Shown here: in pieces, positions 17,084 through 25,707 of the stretch
Numbering within the stretch: the stretch's first letter is position 1
Layout: each line of letters begins with the position of its first letter
Source of the DNA: Bosea sp. RAC05
Lineage (GTDB): Bacteria; Pseudomonadota; Alphaproteobacteria; Rhizobiales; Beijerinckiaceae
Direction: 5' to 3'
Length of the DNA: 64,000 nucleotides
Assembly: GCF_001713455.1 (NCBI RefSeq)
Contig: NZ_CP016464.1
Span: 4,450,001 to 4,514,000, forward strand
Translations under genes and position numbers: made by a program
The notes under the pieces: generated by a model
The model's database searches: none
What the model saw: the letters and a program-made list of their open reading frames with translations, nothing else
What the model was told of the DNA's origin: nothing

Positions 17084-17980
17084 TCAGGCCGCTCTGGCCT
17101 GCATGATCCGGTCATAGGCCGCAAACAGCCGCTGGCGCCTCGCCTCGTCCAGCGCCTCCAGCGGCGCGCGCATCGCGCCATAGCCGGCGTCGCCGTGCAA
17201 GTGGCCGACCAGCGCCTTCACCGCCGCCAGCACCGGATGCGAGCAGATCTCGTCGACCAGCGCGTTGACGGTCGGGTCGTCCTTGCCCTCGTAGACGATC
17301 GGGCGCAGCAGATGCGGCACCAGATTGGCGACGCCGCAGATCGAGCCCTGCGCGCCGTTGCGCACCGCCTTGGCCAGCAGGCGCTCGTCGCCGACGAGGA
17401 TGGCGAGTTCGCCATGCGCCTTCAGATAGGCCTCGGTGTTGGCATAGTCGCCCGACGAATCCTTCACGCCCGTGACGACGCCAGGAAACGCCTTCTTCAG
17501 CCGGTCGATCAGCCCGACGCTCAGGCCCACCGCCGTCACCGAGGGGATATGGTAGAGGATGACGTTGCGCACGGAGGGGCCGAGCTTCTCGAAGAGCTGC
17601 GAGAACCAGCGAAAGAGCCCCTCGTCGCTGACGCCCTTGAAGTAGAAGGGCGGCGCGACCAGCAGCCCCTTGGCGCCGGCATCGAGCGCGAGGCGCCCCT
17701 GCTCGACCGACTCGTTCAGCGAGGCCGCCGCGACGCCGGCATAGATCTGCGTCGCCGGATCGACCCCCGCCCCCATCAGGGCTCCCATCATCGCTGCCCG
17801 CGCCGGCAGGCCGAGCGCGGCCCCCTCGCCCGTCGTGCCGAACAGCGTGACGCTGTCGCAGCCCTGGGCGAGGACATGGCGGGCATGGGTGACGAGACGC
17901 GGCAGGTCGACGCTGCCGCCCTCCCGCATCGGGGTGGTGATGGCGCAGGAGAGGCCGAAGCGGTTGGGATCGATGGACAT
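17084..17980 (-). CDS. Dihydrodipicolinate synthase/N-acetylneuraminate lyase family aldolase
   Basis: A 298-residue class I aldolase-type barrel enzyme. Residues seen: GTTGE at 48-52, catalytic Tyr143 in LYHIPS, and Schiff-base Lys173 in TGVKDSSGD. The context (sugar ABC importer upstream, GntR and TRAP genes downstream) argues for a catabolic keto-acid aldolase, for example on a 2-keto-3-deoxy sugar acid, not lysine biosynthesis. The start at 17980 (MSIDPNRFGLSCAITTP) matches the family; a TTG at 18010 would add ten non-conserved residues. The exact substrate is not visible. Confidence 0.92.
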   Translation of the reverse strand: MSIDPNRFGLSCAITTPMREGGSVDLPRLVTHARHVLAQGCDSVTLFGTTGEGAALGLPARAAMMGALMGAGVDPATQIYAGVAAASLNESVEQGRLALDAGAKGLLVAPPFYFKGVSDEGLFRWFSQLFEKLGPSVRNVILYHIPSVTAVGLSVGLIDRLKKAFPGVVTGVKDSSGDYANTEAYLKAHGELAILVGDERLLAKAVRNGAQGSICGVANLVPHLLRPIVYEGKDDPTVNALVDEICSHPVLAAVKALVGHLHGDAGYGAMRAPLEALDEARRQRLFAAYDRIMQARAA

Positions 17981-18073
17981 GGAAAACCGTCTTTCAGAGC
18001 GAGAGATCAATAGGCGTGTGGGTGGGATGGCAGGGGCGGACCCTGCGCCCCGCCGTCATGGGGATTGCGCGCG

Positions 18074-18892
18074 TCAGCCATCCTTGAGCCCTCCGGCCGA
18101 GAGCCCGGCGACGATCTGGCGCTGGGCCAGCACCGTCACCAGCAGCACCGGCAGCGTCACCAGAAGCGCGGCCGCCGCCAGCGGGCCCCAGGAAATCTGC
18201 TCGAAGGTCAGCGAGTTGTAGACCGCCGAGGGCAGCGTGCGGCTGTTCTTGCCGCCGAGCACGACCGAGAAGATGAAGTTGTTCCAGGAGAAGATGAAGG
18301 CGAGGATGCCGCCGACCGTGACGCCCGGCATCGCCAGCGGCAGCGCGACATGGCGGAAGGCCTGCCAGCTCGAGGCGCCGTCGATGCGCGCCGCATCCTC
18401 CAGCTCCATCGGAATGTTCTCGAAATAGCCGATCATGATCCAGACGATGATCGGGATGGTGATGACGAGATGGGTGATGACCAGCGCCGTGATCGTCCCC
18501 ACCAGCCCGGTCATCTGGAACAGCAGGAACAGCGGGATCAGGTAGGACAGCGCCGGCGTCATCCGCGCGACCAGGATCAGGATGGCGAACTTCGTCGCCT
18601 TGCCGCGCGCGATGCCGTAGCCGGCGGGCACGCCCACCGCGAGACCGATCAGCACCGCCCCGCCCGTGACCAGGATCGAGTTCCACAGATAGAGCGCGAA
18701 ATTGTTCTGCGCGAAGACGTCGATGTAGTTCTTCAGCGTTGGCGGATCGGGAATGAAGACCGGCGGGAAGGCGGTGTTGTCGAGCTCGTTCTTCAGCGAC
18801 AGCGAGATCATCCAGAGGAAGACCAGCACCGCCGGCGAGACCAGCACGAAGACCGAGGCGTAGAAGCCGAGTTTCTTGGCGAGGCGGGTCAT
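18074..18892 (-). CDS. Carbohydrate ABC transporter permease (MalG type)
   Basis: A 272-residue inner-membrane permease with six helices, starting FYASVFVLVSPAVLVFLWMISLS. The permease loop EDAARIDGASSWQAFRHVALPLAMPGV is the MalG/UgpE EAA motif. It works with the permease and binding protein upstream on the same strand. No ATP-binding subunit is encoded in this cluster. Confidence 0.95.
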   Translation of the reverse strand: MTRLAKKLGFYASVFVLVSPAVLVFLWMISLSLKNELDNTAFPPVFIPDPPTLKNYIDVFAQNNFALYLWNSILVTGGAVLIGLAVGVPAGYGIARGKATKFAILILVARMTPALSYLIPLFLLFQMTGLVGTITALVITHLVITIPIIVWIMIGYFENIPMELEDAARIDGASSWQAFRHVALPLAMPGVTVGGILAFIFSWNNFIFSVVLGGKNSRTLPSAVYNSLTFEQISWGPLAAAALLVTLPVLLVTVLAQRQIVAGLSAGGLKDG

Positions 18893-18904
18893 CGTGCAGC
18901 CCTC

Positions 18905-18995
18905 TCCGTCATTGCGAGGAGGCGCAGCCGACGAAGCAATCCAGGGGCAACACGCAATCCGTCTGGATTGCTTCGCTGCGCTCGCAATGACGGAT
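18905..18995. repeat. Family G palindromic repeat between the two ABC permeases
   Basis: Inverted arms CCGTCATTGCGAG...CGAAGCAATCCAG and CTGGATTGCTTCG...CTCGCAATGACGG fold into one long hairpin. Only this copy is in the window. The arrangement is that of the short palindromes often placed at cistron boundaries in this order. Confidence 0.85.
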
Positions 18996-19004
18996 GCAAG
19001 CCCA

Positions 19005-19940
19005 TCACGCGTTCCACTTCGACTTCTGCCGCGCGTAGAGCAGCAGCAGCGAGAGCATGATCACGATGACGAAGAAGATCACCACCACGGCCGAGGCGTA
19101 GCCGATCTTGTAGAACTGGAACGCCTGCAGATAGAGGAAGATGTTCAGCGTCTCCGACGCCGTGCCCGGCCCGCCCTGGGTGATCACGAAGATCGTGTCG
19201 AAGGCCTTCAGCGCGTCGATCGTACGGATGACGATCGCCACCATGATGAAGGGCCAGACCAGCGGCAGCGTGATGTGGCGGAACATGTGCCAGTCATTGG
19301 CGCCGTCGATCAGCGCGGATTCGTAAGGCTCGCGCGGCAGGCCGGCGAGCCCGCCCAGCACGATCAGCATGACCAGCGGCGTCCAGTGCCAGACCTCGAC
19401 GAGGATCAGCGTCGGGATCACCGTATCGGGCGAATAGACCCAGGCCTGCGGCCCGATGCCGAGAAGGGACAGCAGATAGTTCAGCACGCCGAGCTGCGGG
19501 TGGAACATCATCGTCCAGACCAGCGCGACCGCCACCGGCGTCGCCATCATCGGCATCACGAAGACCGTGCGCAGCAGGCCCCGGAACGGGAATTCGCGGT
19601 GGAACACCAGCGCCGCCGCCGTGCCGAACAGGATCGGCAGCACGACCGCCAGCACGGTGAAATACAGCGTGTGCCCCATCGACTCGATGAAGCGCGCATC
19701 GCGGAACAGCTCGGCGAAGTTCTGCAGGCCGACGAATTCCGGCCCGCCGCCGATCTTCCAGTCATGGCCGGACATGTAGAGCGTGAACAGCCAGGGGAAG
19801 ACGATCACCGTCCCGACCACGAGCACGGCCGGCGCCGCGAACAGCCAGTAGCGCGGCGTGAAATCGGCCGAGTGGACGAAGGGCGCAGGCTGTGCCGGCT
19901 CGGTCCGCTCTGCGGGAAGGGTCGTCGTGGTCATGCTCAT
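19005..19940 (-). CDS. Carbohydrate ABC transporter permease (MalF type)
   Basis: An inner-membrane permease of 311 residues if it starts at 19940 (MSMTTTTLP) or two fewer from the ATG at 19934. The frame is open to 20072 but the upstream part is written in a repeat and is not conserved. Six helices begin with YWLFAAPAVLVVGTVIVFPWLFTLYMS. The EAA loop is ESALIDGANDWHMFRHITLPLVWPF and is followed by FDTIFVITQGGPGTASETL, typical of MalF/UgpA. It pairs with the MalG-type protein downstream. Confidence 0.95.
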   Translation of the reverse strand: MSMTTTTLPAERTEPAQPAPFVHSADFTPRYWLFAAPAVLVVGTVIVFPWLFTLYMSGHDWKIGGGPEFVGLQNFAELFRDARFIESMGHTLYFTVLAVVLPILFGTAAALVFHREFPFRGLLRTVFVMPMMATPVAVALVWTMMFHPQLGVLNYLLSLLGIGPQAWVYSPDTVIPTLILVEVWHWTPLVMLIVLGGLAGLPREPYESALIDGANDWHMFRHITLPLVWPFIMVAIVIRTIDALKAFDTIFVITQGGPGTASETLNIFLYLQAFQFYKIGYASAVVVIFFVIVIMLSLLLLYARQKSKWNA

Positions 19941-19975
19941 TTGGTCATCGGCGATTTTGTGCAAGCTCGACGTCT

Positions 19976-20130
19976 CTTCCCTTCTCCCGGATGGGAGAAG
20001 GTGGCGCGGAGCGCCGGATGAGGGCCTGCCGCTGTAGCAAAGAGGCGCAACGGCTCCGTCGCACCTCAGCAATCAGCGGCAGTCCCTCATCCCTGCCCTT
20101 CTCCCACCCGGGAGAAGGGTTCCCCGCGCT
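19976..20130. repeat. Family C palindromic repeat (C1)
   Basis: The unit begins with the hairpin CTTCTCCCGGATGGGAGAAG, continues GTGGCGCGGAGCGCCGGATG, contains CGGCTCCGTC and AATCAGCGGC, and closes with CTTCTCCCACCCGGGAGAAG and GGTTCCCCGCG. Full copies occur at 25708 and 26368, and two halves flank the DUF559 gene. This copy lies between the binding protein and the first permease. Confidence 0.9.
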
Positions 20131-20150
20131 CTTCCTTCCAACGAAACCAG

Positions 20151-21503
20151 TTACCCCTGCTCGCTCTTGGCGAGCACCGGCGCGAAGGCTTCCGTCGCCT
20201 TCTTCAGCTCGGCGGCGACATCCGACCCGCCGATCATGTTGGTCAGCGCCACGCCGAAGACGTCGCGGAACTCGGTGACCGGCACGATCTGCGGCAGCGC
20301 CGCCCGGGCGATCTTGGCCGAGGCCAGCAGGCAGTCGAAATACTGCTTGCCGAACTTCGACGCCTGGATCGTCGCGGTGTCGAGATAGGCCGAGGAGCGC
20401 GCGGGCGCGCCGGCGCCGGCCTTGAGCATGGCGAGCTGCTGGGCCTTGTTGGTCATGTGCTGGATGTAGAGCCAGGCGGCCTGCTTCTTCTGCGAGCCGC
20501 GCGAGATGCCGATGCCGTCGCCGAACATGCCGGCATGATGCGCCTTCGGCCCCGGCGGCGTCACGCCATAGCCGACCTTGCCGACGATGCGCGACTTGCT
20601 GGGATCCTCCAGCGGCGTGGCGAAGCCGATGCCGTCGAGCCACATCGCGGCGCGGCCCTGCATGAAGGTGGTCTGGCACTCGTTCCAGTTGAAGCCGACG
20701 GAGCCGACCGGGCCGGTCTCCTTGTTGAGCTTGCGGTAGAGATCGGCCGCCCAGATCGCCTCGGGCGTATCGGTCTGCAGCTTGCCGTCCGCCGAGGTCG
20801 CCTCCATGCCCTGGCCGAGCATCAGGCAGGACCAGACCGGGACGTTGGCGTTCTTGAGGCCACGCGAGACGAAGCCGGCGACGCCCTTGGCGGGATCGTG
20901 CAGCTTCTGCGCCGCGGTGAACATCTCCTCCATCGTCTTGGGGAAGGCGACGCCCTTCGCGTCGAAGAGCTCCTTGTTGTAGTAGACCATCCAGTAGTCG
21001 ACGAAGAAGGGCAGCGTATCGAGCGACCCGTCGGCCTGCCGCGCATAGGCGACCGGGCCGGCGCCGAAATCCTCGAAGGCGAAGTCCGGCGAGGTCAGCG
21101 AGGCGTCCTTGATGTAGGGGTTCAGATCCTCGAACCACTTGCCCTTGGCGGCCATGCGCTTCTGCACATGCAGCGAGATGCCCGACACGTCGAAGCTCGG
21201 CTTGCCCGAGGCGAACTCGATCACCGCCTTCTGGCGCCGCTGCTGCTCCGGCACCTGCTCGGAGGAGACCTTGATGCCGGTGAGCTCGGTGAACTCCTTC
21301 TCCGCCGCCTGGAACATCTCCGAGCGCGGGTTCTTCACCAGCAGCACGTCGATGCTGGTGCCCGCGAAGCGCTTCCAGTTGAAGGCCGCCTGGGCGCGCG
21401 CCTCGCGCAGCACCAGCGGCGAGCCGATCGCGCCCGCGGCGGCGAAGGCGGCGGTGCCGCGCATCAGCGCGCGGCGGCTCGGCTTGATCGGGGTCTGGCT
21501 CAT
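20151..21503 (-). CDS. ABC transporter extracellular solute-binding protein, sugar type
   Basis: A 450-residue periplasmic sugar receptor (family 1 extracellular solute-binding protein). The N terminus SRRALMRGTAAFAAAG has a twin-Arg motif and a cleavage site after VLREARAQA. The mature protein has EKEFTELTGIKVSSEQVP, MVYYNKELFDAKGVAFPKTMEEM and FMQGRAAMWLDGIG, all usual in this family. It is the first gene of the importer operon and divergent from the aldose dehydrogenase operon across 182 bases that must hold both promoters. Confidence 0.94.
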   Translation of the reverse strand: MSQTPIKPSRRALMRGTAAFAAAGAIGSPLVLREARAQAAFNWKRFAGTSIDVLLVKNPRSEMFQAAEKEFTELTGIKVSSEQVPEQQRRQKAVIEFASGKPSFDVSGISLHVQKRMAAKGKWFEDLNPYIKDASLTSPDFAFEDFGAGPVAYARQADGSLDTLPFFVDYWMVYYNKELFDAKGVAFPKTMEEMFTAAQKLHDPAKGVAGFVSRGLKNANVPVWSCLMLGQGMEATSADGKLQTDTPEAIWAADLYRKLNKETGPVGSVGFNWNECQTTFMQGRAAMWLDGIGFATPLEDPSKSRIVGKVGYGVTPPGPKAHHAGMFGDGIGISRGSQKKQAAWLYIQHMTNKAQQLAMLKAGAGAPARSSAYLDTATIQASKFGKQYFDCLLASAKIARAALPQIVPVTEFRDVFGVALTNMIGGSDVAAELKKATEAFAPVLAKSEQG

Positions 21504-21685
21504 CTCTCGTCCTCCCTGGACTGCTCACGCATCGCCCGTTTCGGGCTGTTCTGCGGCGCTGGCGCGGGACCTCGTCCCTGATCGCCGGCCACCATCTTGG
21601 GGCGGACGCTAATCCCGATCGAAGACGGTTGCAAGCTAACATGTCGGTGTGCACATACTCCCGCCAACGATCACGGAAACGCCCG

Positions 21686-22711
21686 ATGCCGCCCGCCCCC
21701 GCCCTCGCGCCGCGCCCGCTCGGCCGCAGCCGCCTGCCCGTCTCGACGCTCGGATTCGGCGGCGCGCCGCTGGGCGATCTCTATGCCCATCTCGACGAGG
21801 CGAAAGCCGTCGCCACCGTCGAGGCCGCGATCACGGGCGGCGTCACGCTCTTCGACACCTCCCCGCTCTATGGCCACGGCCTCTCCGAGCATCGCATCGG
21901 CGCGGCGCTGCGGCGGGTGCCGCGCGAGGGGCTCGTCCTCTCGACCAAGGTCGGCCGCGTCGCGGAGCCCTTTGCCGGGCGCGGCGACGGCTCGGGCTAT
22001 CGCGGCGGCCTGCCGCACGGGATGCGCTTCGACTATTCCTATGACGGCGCGATGCGCTCCCTCGAGCAGTCGGCCCTGCGGCTCGGCGTCGACCACATCG
22101 ACATCGTCCTGATCCACGATGTCGATGTCTGGACGCATGGCGCGGCGCTGATCGAGCAGCGCTTCGGCGAGGCCATGAACGGCGCCTATCGCGCGCTGGA
22201 GGCCCTGCGGGCGGCCGGCGCCGTCCGCGCGATCGGCGTCGGCGTCAACGAGGCGCAGATGTGCGAGCGCTTCGCCCGCACTGGGGACTTCGACACCATG
22301 CTGCTCGCCGGGCGCTATTCGCTGCTGGAGCAGCCGGCACTCGCCTCCTTCATGCCGCTCGCGCTGGAGAAGGGCATCGGCCTGATGCTCGGCGGCGTCT
22401 TCAACTCCGGCATCCTCGCCACCGGCCCGGTCCCCGGCGCGCGCTACAACTACAACCCCGCCCCGCCCGGGATCCTCGCCCGCGTCGCCGCGATCGAGGC
22501 CGTCTGCACCCGCCATGGCGTTCCCTTGCGCCGCGCCGCGCTGCAGTTCCCGCTCGGCCATCCGGCGGTGGCGAGCCTCGTCATGGGTGCGGTCTCGCCC
22601 GCCGAGGTCGCCGACCAGATCGCCGAACTCGCCCAGCCCGTCCCGGCCGCGCTCTGGGCGGACCTCAAGGCGGAAGGCCTCCTCGCCGCCGATGTCCCGG
22701 TGCCCCAATGA
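21686..22711 (+). CDS. Aldo/keto reductase, D-threo-aldose 1-dehydrogenase (L-fucose dehydrogenase) type
   Basis: A 341-residue aldo/keto reductase that probably oxidises an aldose at C1 to the lactone with NAD(P)+. The catalytic tetrad is visible: Asp in LFDTSPLYG, Tyr in the same motif, Lys in VLSTKVGR and His in VLIHDVD. The SPLYGHGLSEHRIG segment is the mark of D-threo-aldose/L-fucose dehydrogenases. The ATG at 21686 gives the family's usual N terminus (RPLGRSRLPVSTLGFGGAPLG); the frame is open 57 bases further but not conserved. Its stop overlaps the next start (ATGA), so it is coupled to the lactonase. Confidence 0.92.
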   Translation: MPPAPALAPRPLGRSRLPVSTLGFGGAPLGDLYAHLDEAKAVATVEAAITGGVTLFDTSPLYGHGLSEHRIGAALRRVPREGLVLSTKVGRVAEPFAGRGDGSGYRGGLPHGMRFDYSYDGAMRSLEQSALRLGVDHIDIVLIHDVDVWTHGAALIEQRFGEAMNGAYRALEALRAAGAVRAIGVGVNEAQMCERFARTGDFDTMLLAGRYSLLEQPALASFMPLALEKGIGLMLGGVFNSGILATGPVPGARYNYNPAPPGILARVAAIEAVCTRHGVPLRRAALQFPLGHPAVASLVMGAVSPAEVADQIAELAQPVPAALWADLKAEGLLAADVPVPQ

Positions 22712-23556
22712 ATCCGCTTCGCATCGACGCCCACCAGCATCTCTGGCAGATCGCGCGCGGCGATTATGGCTGGCTGACGCCCGCGCTCGGCCCGATCCAC
22801 CGCGACTTCACGCCCGACGACCTCGCCCCCCTGCTCGCCCGCCACGGCATCGACCGGACGATCCTCGTCCAGGCCGCGCCGACCGAGGCCGAGACGCGCT
22901 TCCTGCTCGACACCGCCGCGCGCACGCCGCTCATTGCCGGCGTCGTCGGCTGGGTGGATGTCGAGGCGCCCGACGCCCCCGCCCGCATCGCCGCGCTGGC
23001 CGCCGACCCGCTGCTGGTCGGCCTGCGCCCGATGGTGCAGGACATCCCCGACCTCGCCTTTCTCGCGCGCCCCTCGCTCGCGCCGGCTCTTGCCGCGATG
23101 GTCGCCCACGGCCTCGTCTTCGACGCCCTGATCAAGACGCCGCATATCCCCGCCACGCTCGCGCTGCTCGCCCGCGAGCCGCAGCTCACCGTCGTCATCG
23201 ACCACGGCGCCAAGCCCGATCTCGTCGCTGGCGATCTCGGGCCCTGGCGCGAGGGGATCAAAGCGCTCGCCGCCCATCCCGGCACATTCTGCAAGCTCTC
23301 CGGCCTCGTCACCGAAGCCGCGCCGGACTGGAGCCTCGAGACGCTGCGCCCGGTCGTCGACCATCTGCTGTTGACCTTCGGCCCGGACCGCCTGATCTTC
23401 GGCAGCGACTGGCCGGTGGTGACACTGCGCGCGCCCTACGACCGCTGGTTCGACGCGGCGCAGACGCTGCTCGGCGGCTGCAACGAGGACGAGCGAGCTG
23501 CGATCTTCGGCGGCACTGCGCAACGCGTCTATTGCGCCCGGCGGGGGCGGCTGTGA
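22708..23556 (+). CDS. Amidohydrolase family sugar lactonase (L-fuconolactonase-like)
   Basis: A 282-residue metal-dependent hydrolase with a barrel fold, of the COG3618 group. Seen: metal ligands in IDAHQHLW, then FCKLSGLVTEA and the FGSDWPV signature with its catalytic Asp. Members of this group next to fucose genes hydrolyse L-fucono-1,5-lactone. It overlaps the dehydrogenase gene by four bases and is followed 31 bases later by a FucU mutarotase gene, which supports a sugar lactonase role. Confidence 0.92.
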   Translation: MNPLRIDAHQHLWQIARGDYGWLTPALGPIHRDFTPDDLAPLLARHGIDRTILVQAAPTEAETRFLLDTAARTPLIAGVVGWVDVEAPDAPARIAALAADPLLVGLRPMVQDIPDLAFLARPSLAPALAAMVAHGLVFDALIKTPHIPATLALLAREPQLTVVIDHGAKPDLVAGDLGPWREGIKALAAHPGTFCKLSGLVTEAAPDWSLETLRPVVDHLLLTFGPDRLIFGSDWPVVTLRAPYDRWFDAAQTLLGGCNEDERAAIFGGTAQRVYCARRGRL

Positions 23557-23587
23557 CCCGCCTTTCGCCGGAGAGGACGACCCCGCC

Positions 23588-24043
23588 ATGCTGAAGACCC
23601 TCGACCCCGTCCTCTCCGCCGATCTGCTCTGGATCCTCGCCGCCATGGGCCATGGCGACGATCTCGCGCTGGTCGATGCCAACCACCCCGCCGAGACGAT
23701 CGCGCGGGCCACCACCAGCGGCCGGCTCGTGCGCCTGCCGGGGCTCACCATGGAGCGGGCGGCCCGCGCCATCCTCTCCGTGCTGCCGATCGACGATTTC
23801 GAGCCCGACGCCGTGCGCCGCATGTATGTCGTCGACGAGCCCAAGACGATTCCCGCCGTGCAGGCCGCCGTGCAGCGCGAGGTCGAAGCCGCGCTGGGCG
23901 CGCCCCACCCGCTCGCCGGCATGGAGCGCTTCGCCTTCTACGAGACCGCACGGCACGCCTTCGCCGTGGTCCAGGTCGGCGACCCCCGGCCCTATGGCTG
24001 CTTCCTGCTGCGCAAGGGCGTCATCGCCGGCGAGCCGGGGTGA
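23588..24043 (+). CDS. fucU: RbsD/FucU family sugar mutarotase
   Basis: A 151-residue protein that interconverts anomers of L-fucose or a related sugar. The family pattern is clear: LAAMGHGDDLALVDANHPA with the catalytic His, VYVVDEP-like centre, MERFAFYETARHAFAVVQVGD and the terminal PYGCFLLRKGV. The length matches FucU. It ends the dehydrogenase-lactonase operon and would supply the correct anomer to the dehydrogenase. Confidence 0.93.
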   Translation: MLKTLDPVLSADLLWILAAMGHGDDLALVDANHPAETIARATTSGRLVRLPGLTMERAARAILSVLPIDDFEPDAVRRMYVVDEPKTIPAVQAAVQREVEAALGAPHPLAGMERFAFYETARHAFAVVQVGDPRPYGCFLLRKGVIAGEPG

Positions 24044-24056
24044 GGCTCCACAACCC

Positions 24057-24320
24057 TCAATCCTCCCCCTTCGCCACCGCCTGGCGCAGACGCGCCAGCG
24101 CCTCCTTGGCCCCGGCGGCCAGCGTCGTGTCCTTCGACTCGGCGTCCTTCGTCAGCAGTTCGGTCAGCGCCGCGACCGTGATCTCCTCGCGCGCCGCGGT
24201 CAGCTTCAGCACCGCATTGGCGAGGATGTTCGGCCAGAAGGCGGCGGCGCCCTTGGCCAGCCCCTTGGCCTTGCGCCCCTCGAATTCACGGGCGAGCTGT
24301 TCGGGCGTCTTCTGGGCCAT
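24057..24320 (-). CDS. Small conserved-looking hypothetical protein
   Basis: An 87-residue, charged, helix-rich cytoplasmic protein without recognised domain. The ATG at 24320 is preferred: the product MAQKTPEQLAREFEGRKAKG then has ordinary composition, while the longer frame up to 24500 is translated repeat sequence. It converges on fucU with a 13-base gap. No function is proposed. Confidence 0.65.
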   Translation of the reverse strand: MAQKTPEQLAREFEGRKAKGLAKGAAAFWPNILANAVLKLTAAREEITVAALTELLTKDAESKDTTLAAGAKEALARLRQAVAKGED

Positions 24321-24423
24321 GGTCCGTTTTCCTTGCACTGGGGTCGCCCTAGCACGATCGCCGCAGGGATGCTGCCCCGAAGGCGCACCCGTCCCAGCAG
24401 GAGAGGTGCCGGTGTCGCGACGC

Positions 24424-24541
24424 CTCTTCCCTTCTCCCGGATGGGAGAAGGTGGCGCGGAGCGCCGGATGAGGGCCTGCCGTCGCCCCAAGCAGGCGCAA
24501 CGGCTCCGTTTCGCTCTGTTCATCAGCAGCGGGCCCTCACC
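24424..24541. repeat. Left part of a family C repeat (C2-left)
   Basis: It starts with the same CTTCTCCCGGATGGGAGAAG hairpin as the other C copies and can be followed through CGGCTCCGTT and ATCAGCAGCGGGCCCTCACC, but stops at 24541 where full copies continue to a closing hairpin. The missing right part occurs 385 bases further on. Confidence 0.85.
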
Positions 24542-24555
24542 GCCTGAGGCTCGCG

Positions 24556-24921
24556 CTAGCCGCCGGCCGCCTTGCGGATCGCAGCCAGAACGGCATCCCG
24601 GTCATCGATGATCTCGGCATTCCGAAACCTGATCACGGTGAAACCAAAGCGCTCGATCTCGGCCGTTCGCTCGGCGTCATAGTCGGCTTCCCAGCCATGC
24701 TGGCGTCCATCGACCTCGACAATCAGCCTGCGGTCGATGCAGACGAAATCGAGGGTGTAGCCGAGCAACGGAACCTGCCGGCGGAACTTGAGCCCATCGA
24801 GACGGCGGTTGCGCAACAGCGACCAGAGGACGTCTTCTGGCTCGGTGGCTTGCCGCCGGAGCCGTCTCGCAAATTGGCGCTGTTCGGACGTCATAGGCCG
24901 TGATGCTGCCGCCGATCGCAT
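24556..24921 (-). CDS. DUF559 endonuclease-like protein
   Basis: A protein of 121 residues (112 if started at the ATG at 24894). It has the DUF559 fold of very-short-patch-repair/PD-(D/E)xK nucleases: an N-terminal helix with RRLRRQATEPEDVLWSLLRNRR, then FRRQVPLLGYTLDFVCIDRRLIVEVDGRQH, and FTVIRFRNAEII. The D-F-V and E-V-D-G residues match the metal-binding core. Function is unproven in this family. The gene lies exactly between two parts of a family C repeat. No good ribosome site precedes either start. Confidence 0.85.
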   Translation of the reverse strand: MRSAAASRPMTSEQRQFARRLRRQATEPEDVLWSLLRNRRLDGLKFRRQVPLLGYTLDFVCIDRRLIVEVDGRQHGWEADYDAERTAEIERFGFTVIRFRNAEIIDDRDAVLAAIRKAAGG

Positions 24922-24926
24922 CGACG

Positions 24927-24983
24927 ATCAATGGCGGTCCCTCACCCCTGCCCCTCTCCCATCCGGGAGAGGGGTTCCCCGCG
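24927..24983. repeat. Right part of a family C repeat (C2-right)
   Basis: ATCAATGGCGGTCCCTCACC followed by CCTGCCCCTCTCCCATCCGG and GAGAGGGGTTCCCCGCG matches the closing third of full C copies. Its first 20 bases repeat (16 of 20) the last 20 bases of the left part at 24522-24541. Confidence 0.85.
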
Positions 24984-25155
24984 TCCTTCGCCGCCAACGC
25001 GGTTCGCCTCCGGCGTCACGCGCTCGCCTGCAATCTCCGCAACGTCCTGCGCAGGCGGGCGACGTCGGCACGGCCTTGTCAAACATCACAAAACCGGGCA
25101 GAAGTCGCCCGAATCCAGCGCTCATCTGGGGAATGCTGGTTGAAGGTCATCAGAA

Positions 25156-25674
25156 ATGGAAAGACTACTGTCCTGGGTCGGCTCTCTGCTCTACGGCATG
25201 AGATTCACCATGATGTTCTTCTACGTGGGCCTAGTGGCGATCATTCTCGGCATCCTCGGCAAGTTCCTCGTCGAAGCCTACAAGCTGATGACCACCTTGA
25301 TGTTCGGCGACCTCAGCAAGATCGACCTGATCATCAAGGTGCTCGAACTGGTCGACATGACGATGGTGGCGCAACTGGTCTGGGTCGTGGCGCTGGCGGG
25401 TGTCTCGCTCTTCGTGACCACGGGCCATTTTGACGACGAGGTCGCGAAAAAGCCGGACTGGCTGGACCACGTCAACACCTACAACCTCAAGCTGAAGCTC
25501 GCCTTCGCCATCATCTCCATTTCCGGCGTTCATGCGTTGAAGACGTATCTGGGCAGCGGCCTGAGCTTCGAAAACATCCAGATCGTCGCGGTGGTGGCCG
25601 TGATCCACTTCACCTTCGTCCTGTCCGCCATCGGCATCTCCTTCGCCGAGCGGTTGACGCGGGAACACGCGTAA
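25156..25674 (+). CDS. UPF0114 (YqhA) family membrane protein
   Basis: A 172-residue inner-membrane protein of the UPF0114/YqhA family, whose role is unknown. Three to four hydrophobic helices are seen: FTMMFFYVGLVAIILGILGKF, MVAQLVWVVALAGVSLFVTTGHF, LAFAIISISGVHAL and VVAVIHFTFVLSAIGISFAERL. The MERLLSWVGSLLYGMRF start and the VLELVDMTMV segment are the family marks. It stands alone between repeats; 25675-25707 is spacer. Confidence 0.9.
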   Translation: MERLLSWVGSLLYGMRFTMMFFYVGLVAIILGILGKFLVEAYKLMTTLMFGDLSKIDLIIKVLELVDMTMVAQLVWVVALAGVSLFVTTGHFDDEVAKKPDWLDHVNTYNLKLKLAFAIISISGVHALKTYLGSGLSFENIQIVAVVAVIHFTFVLSAIGISFAERLTREHA

Positions 25675-25707
25675 AGCGCCCCGCGCCGCAAGCGCGACGC
25701 CGTCTAC

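Noticed and set aside
17084..17980. dapA for lysine synthesis
   Set aside because: The family is right, but the gene lies in a sugar import cluster with a catabolic regulator, and biosynthetic DapA in this order is normally elsewhere.
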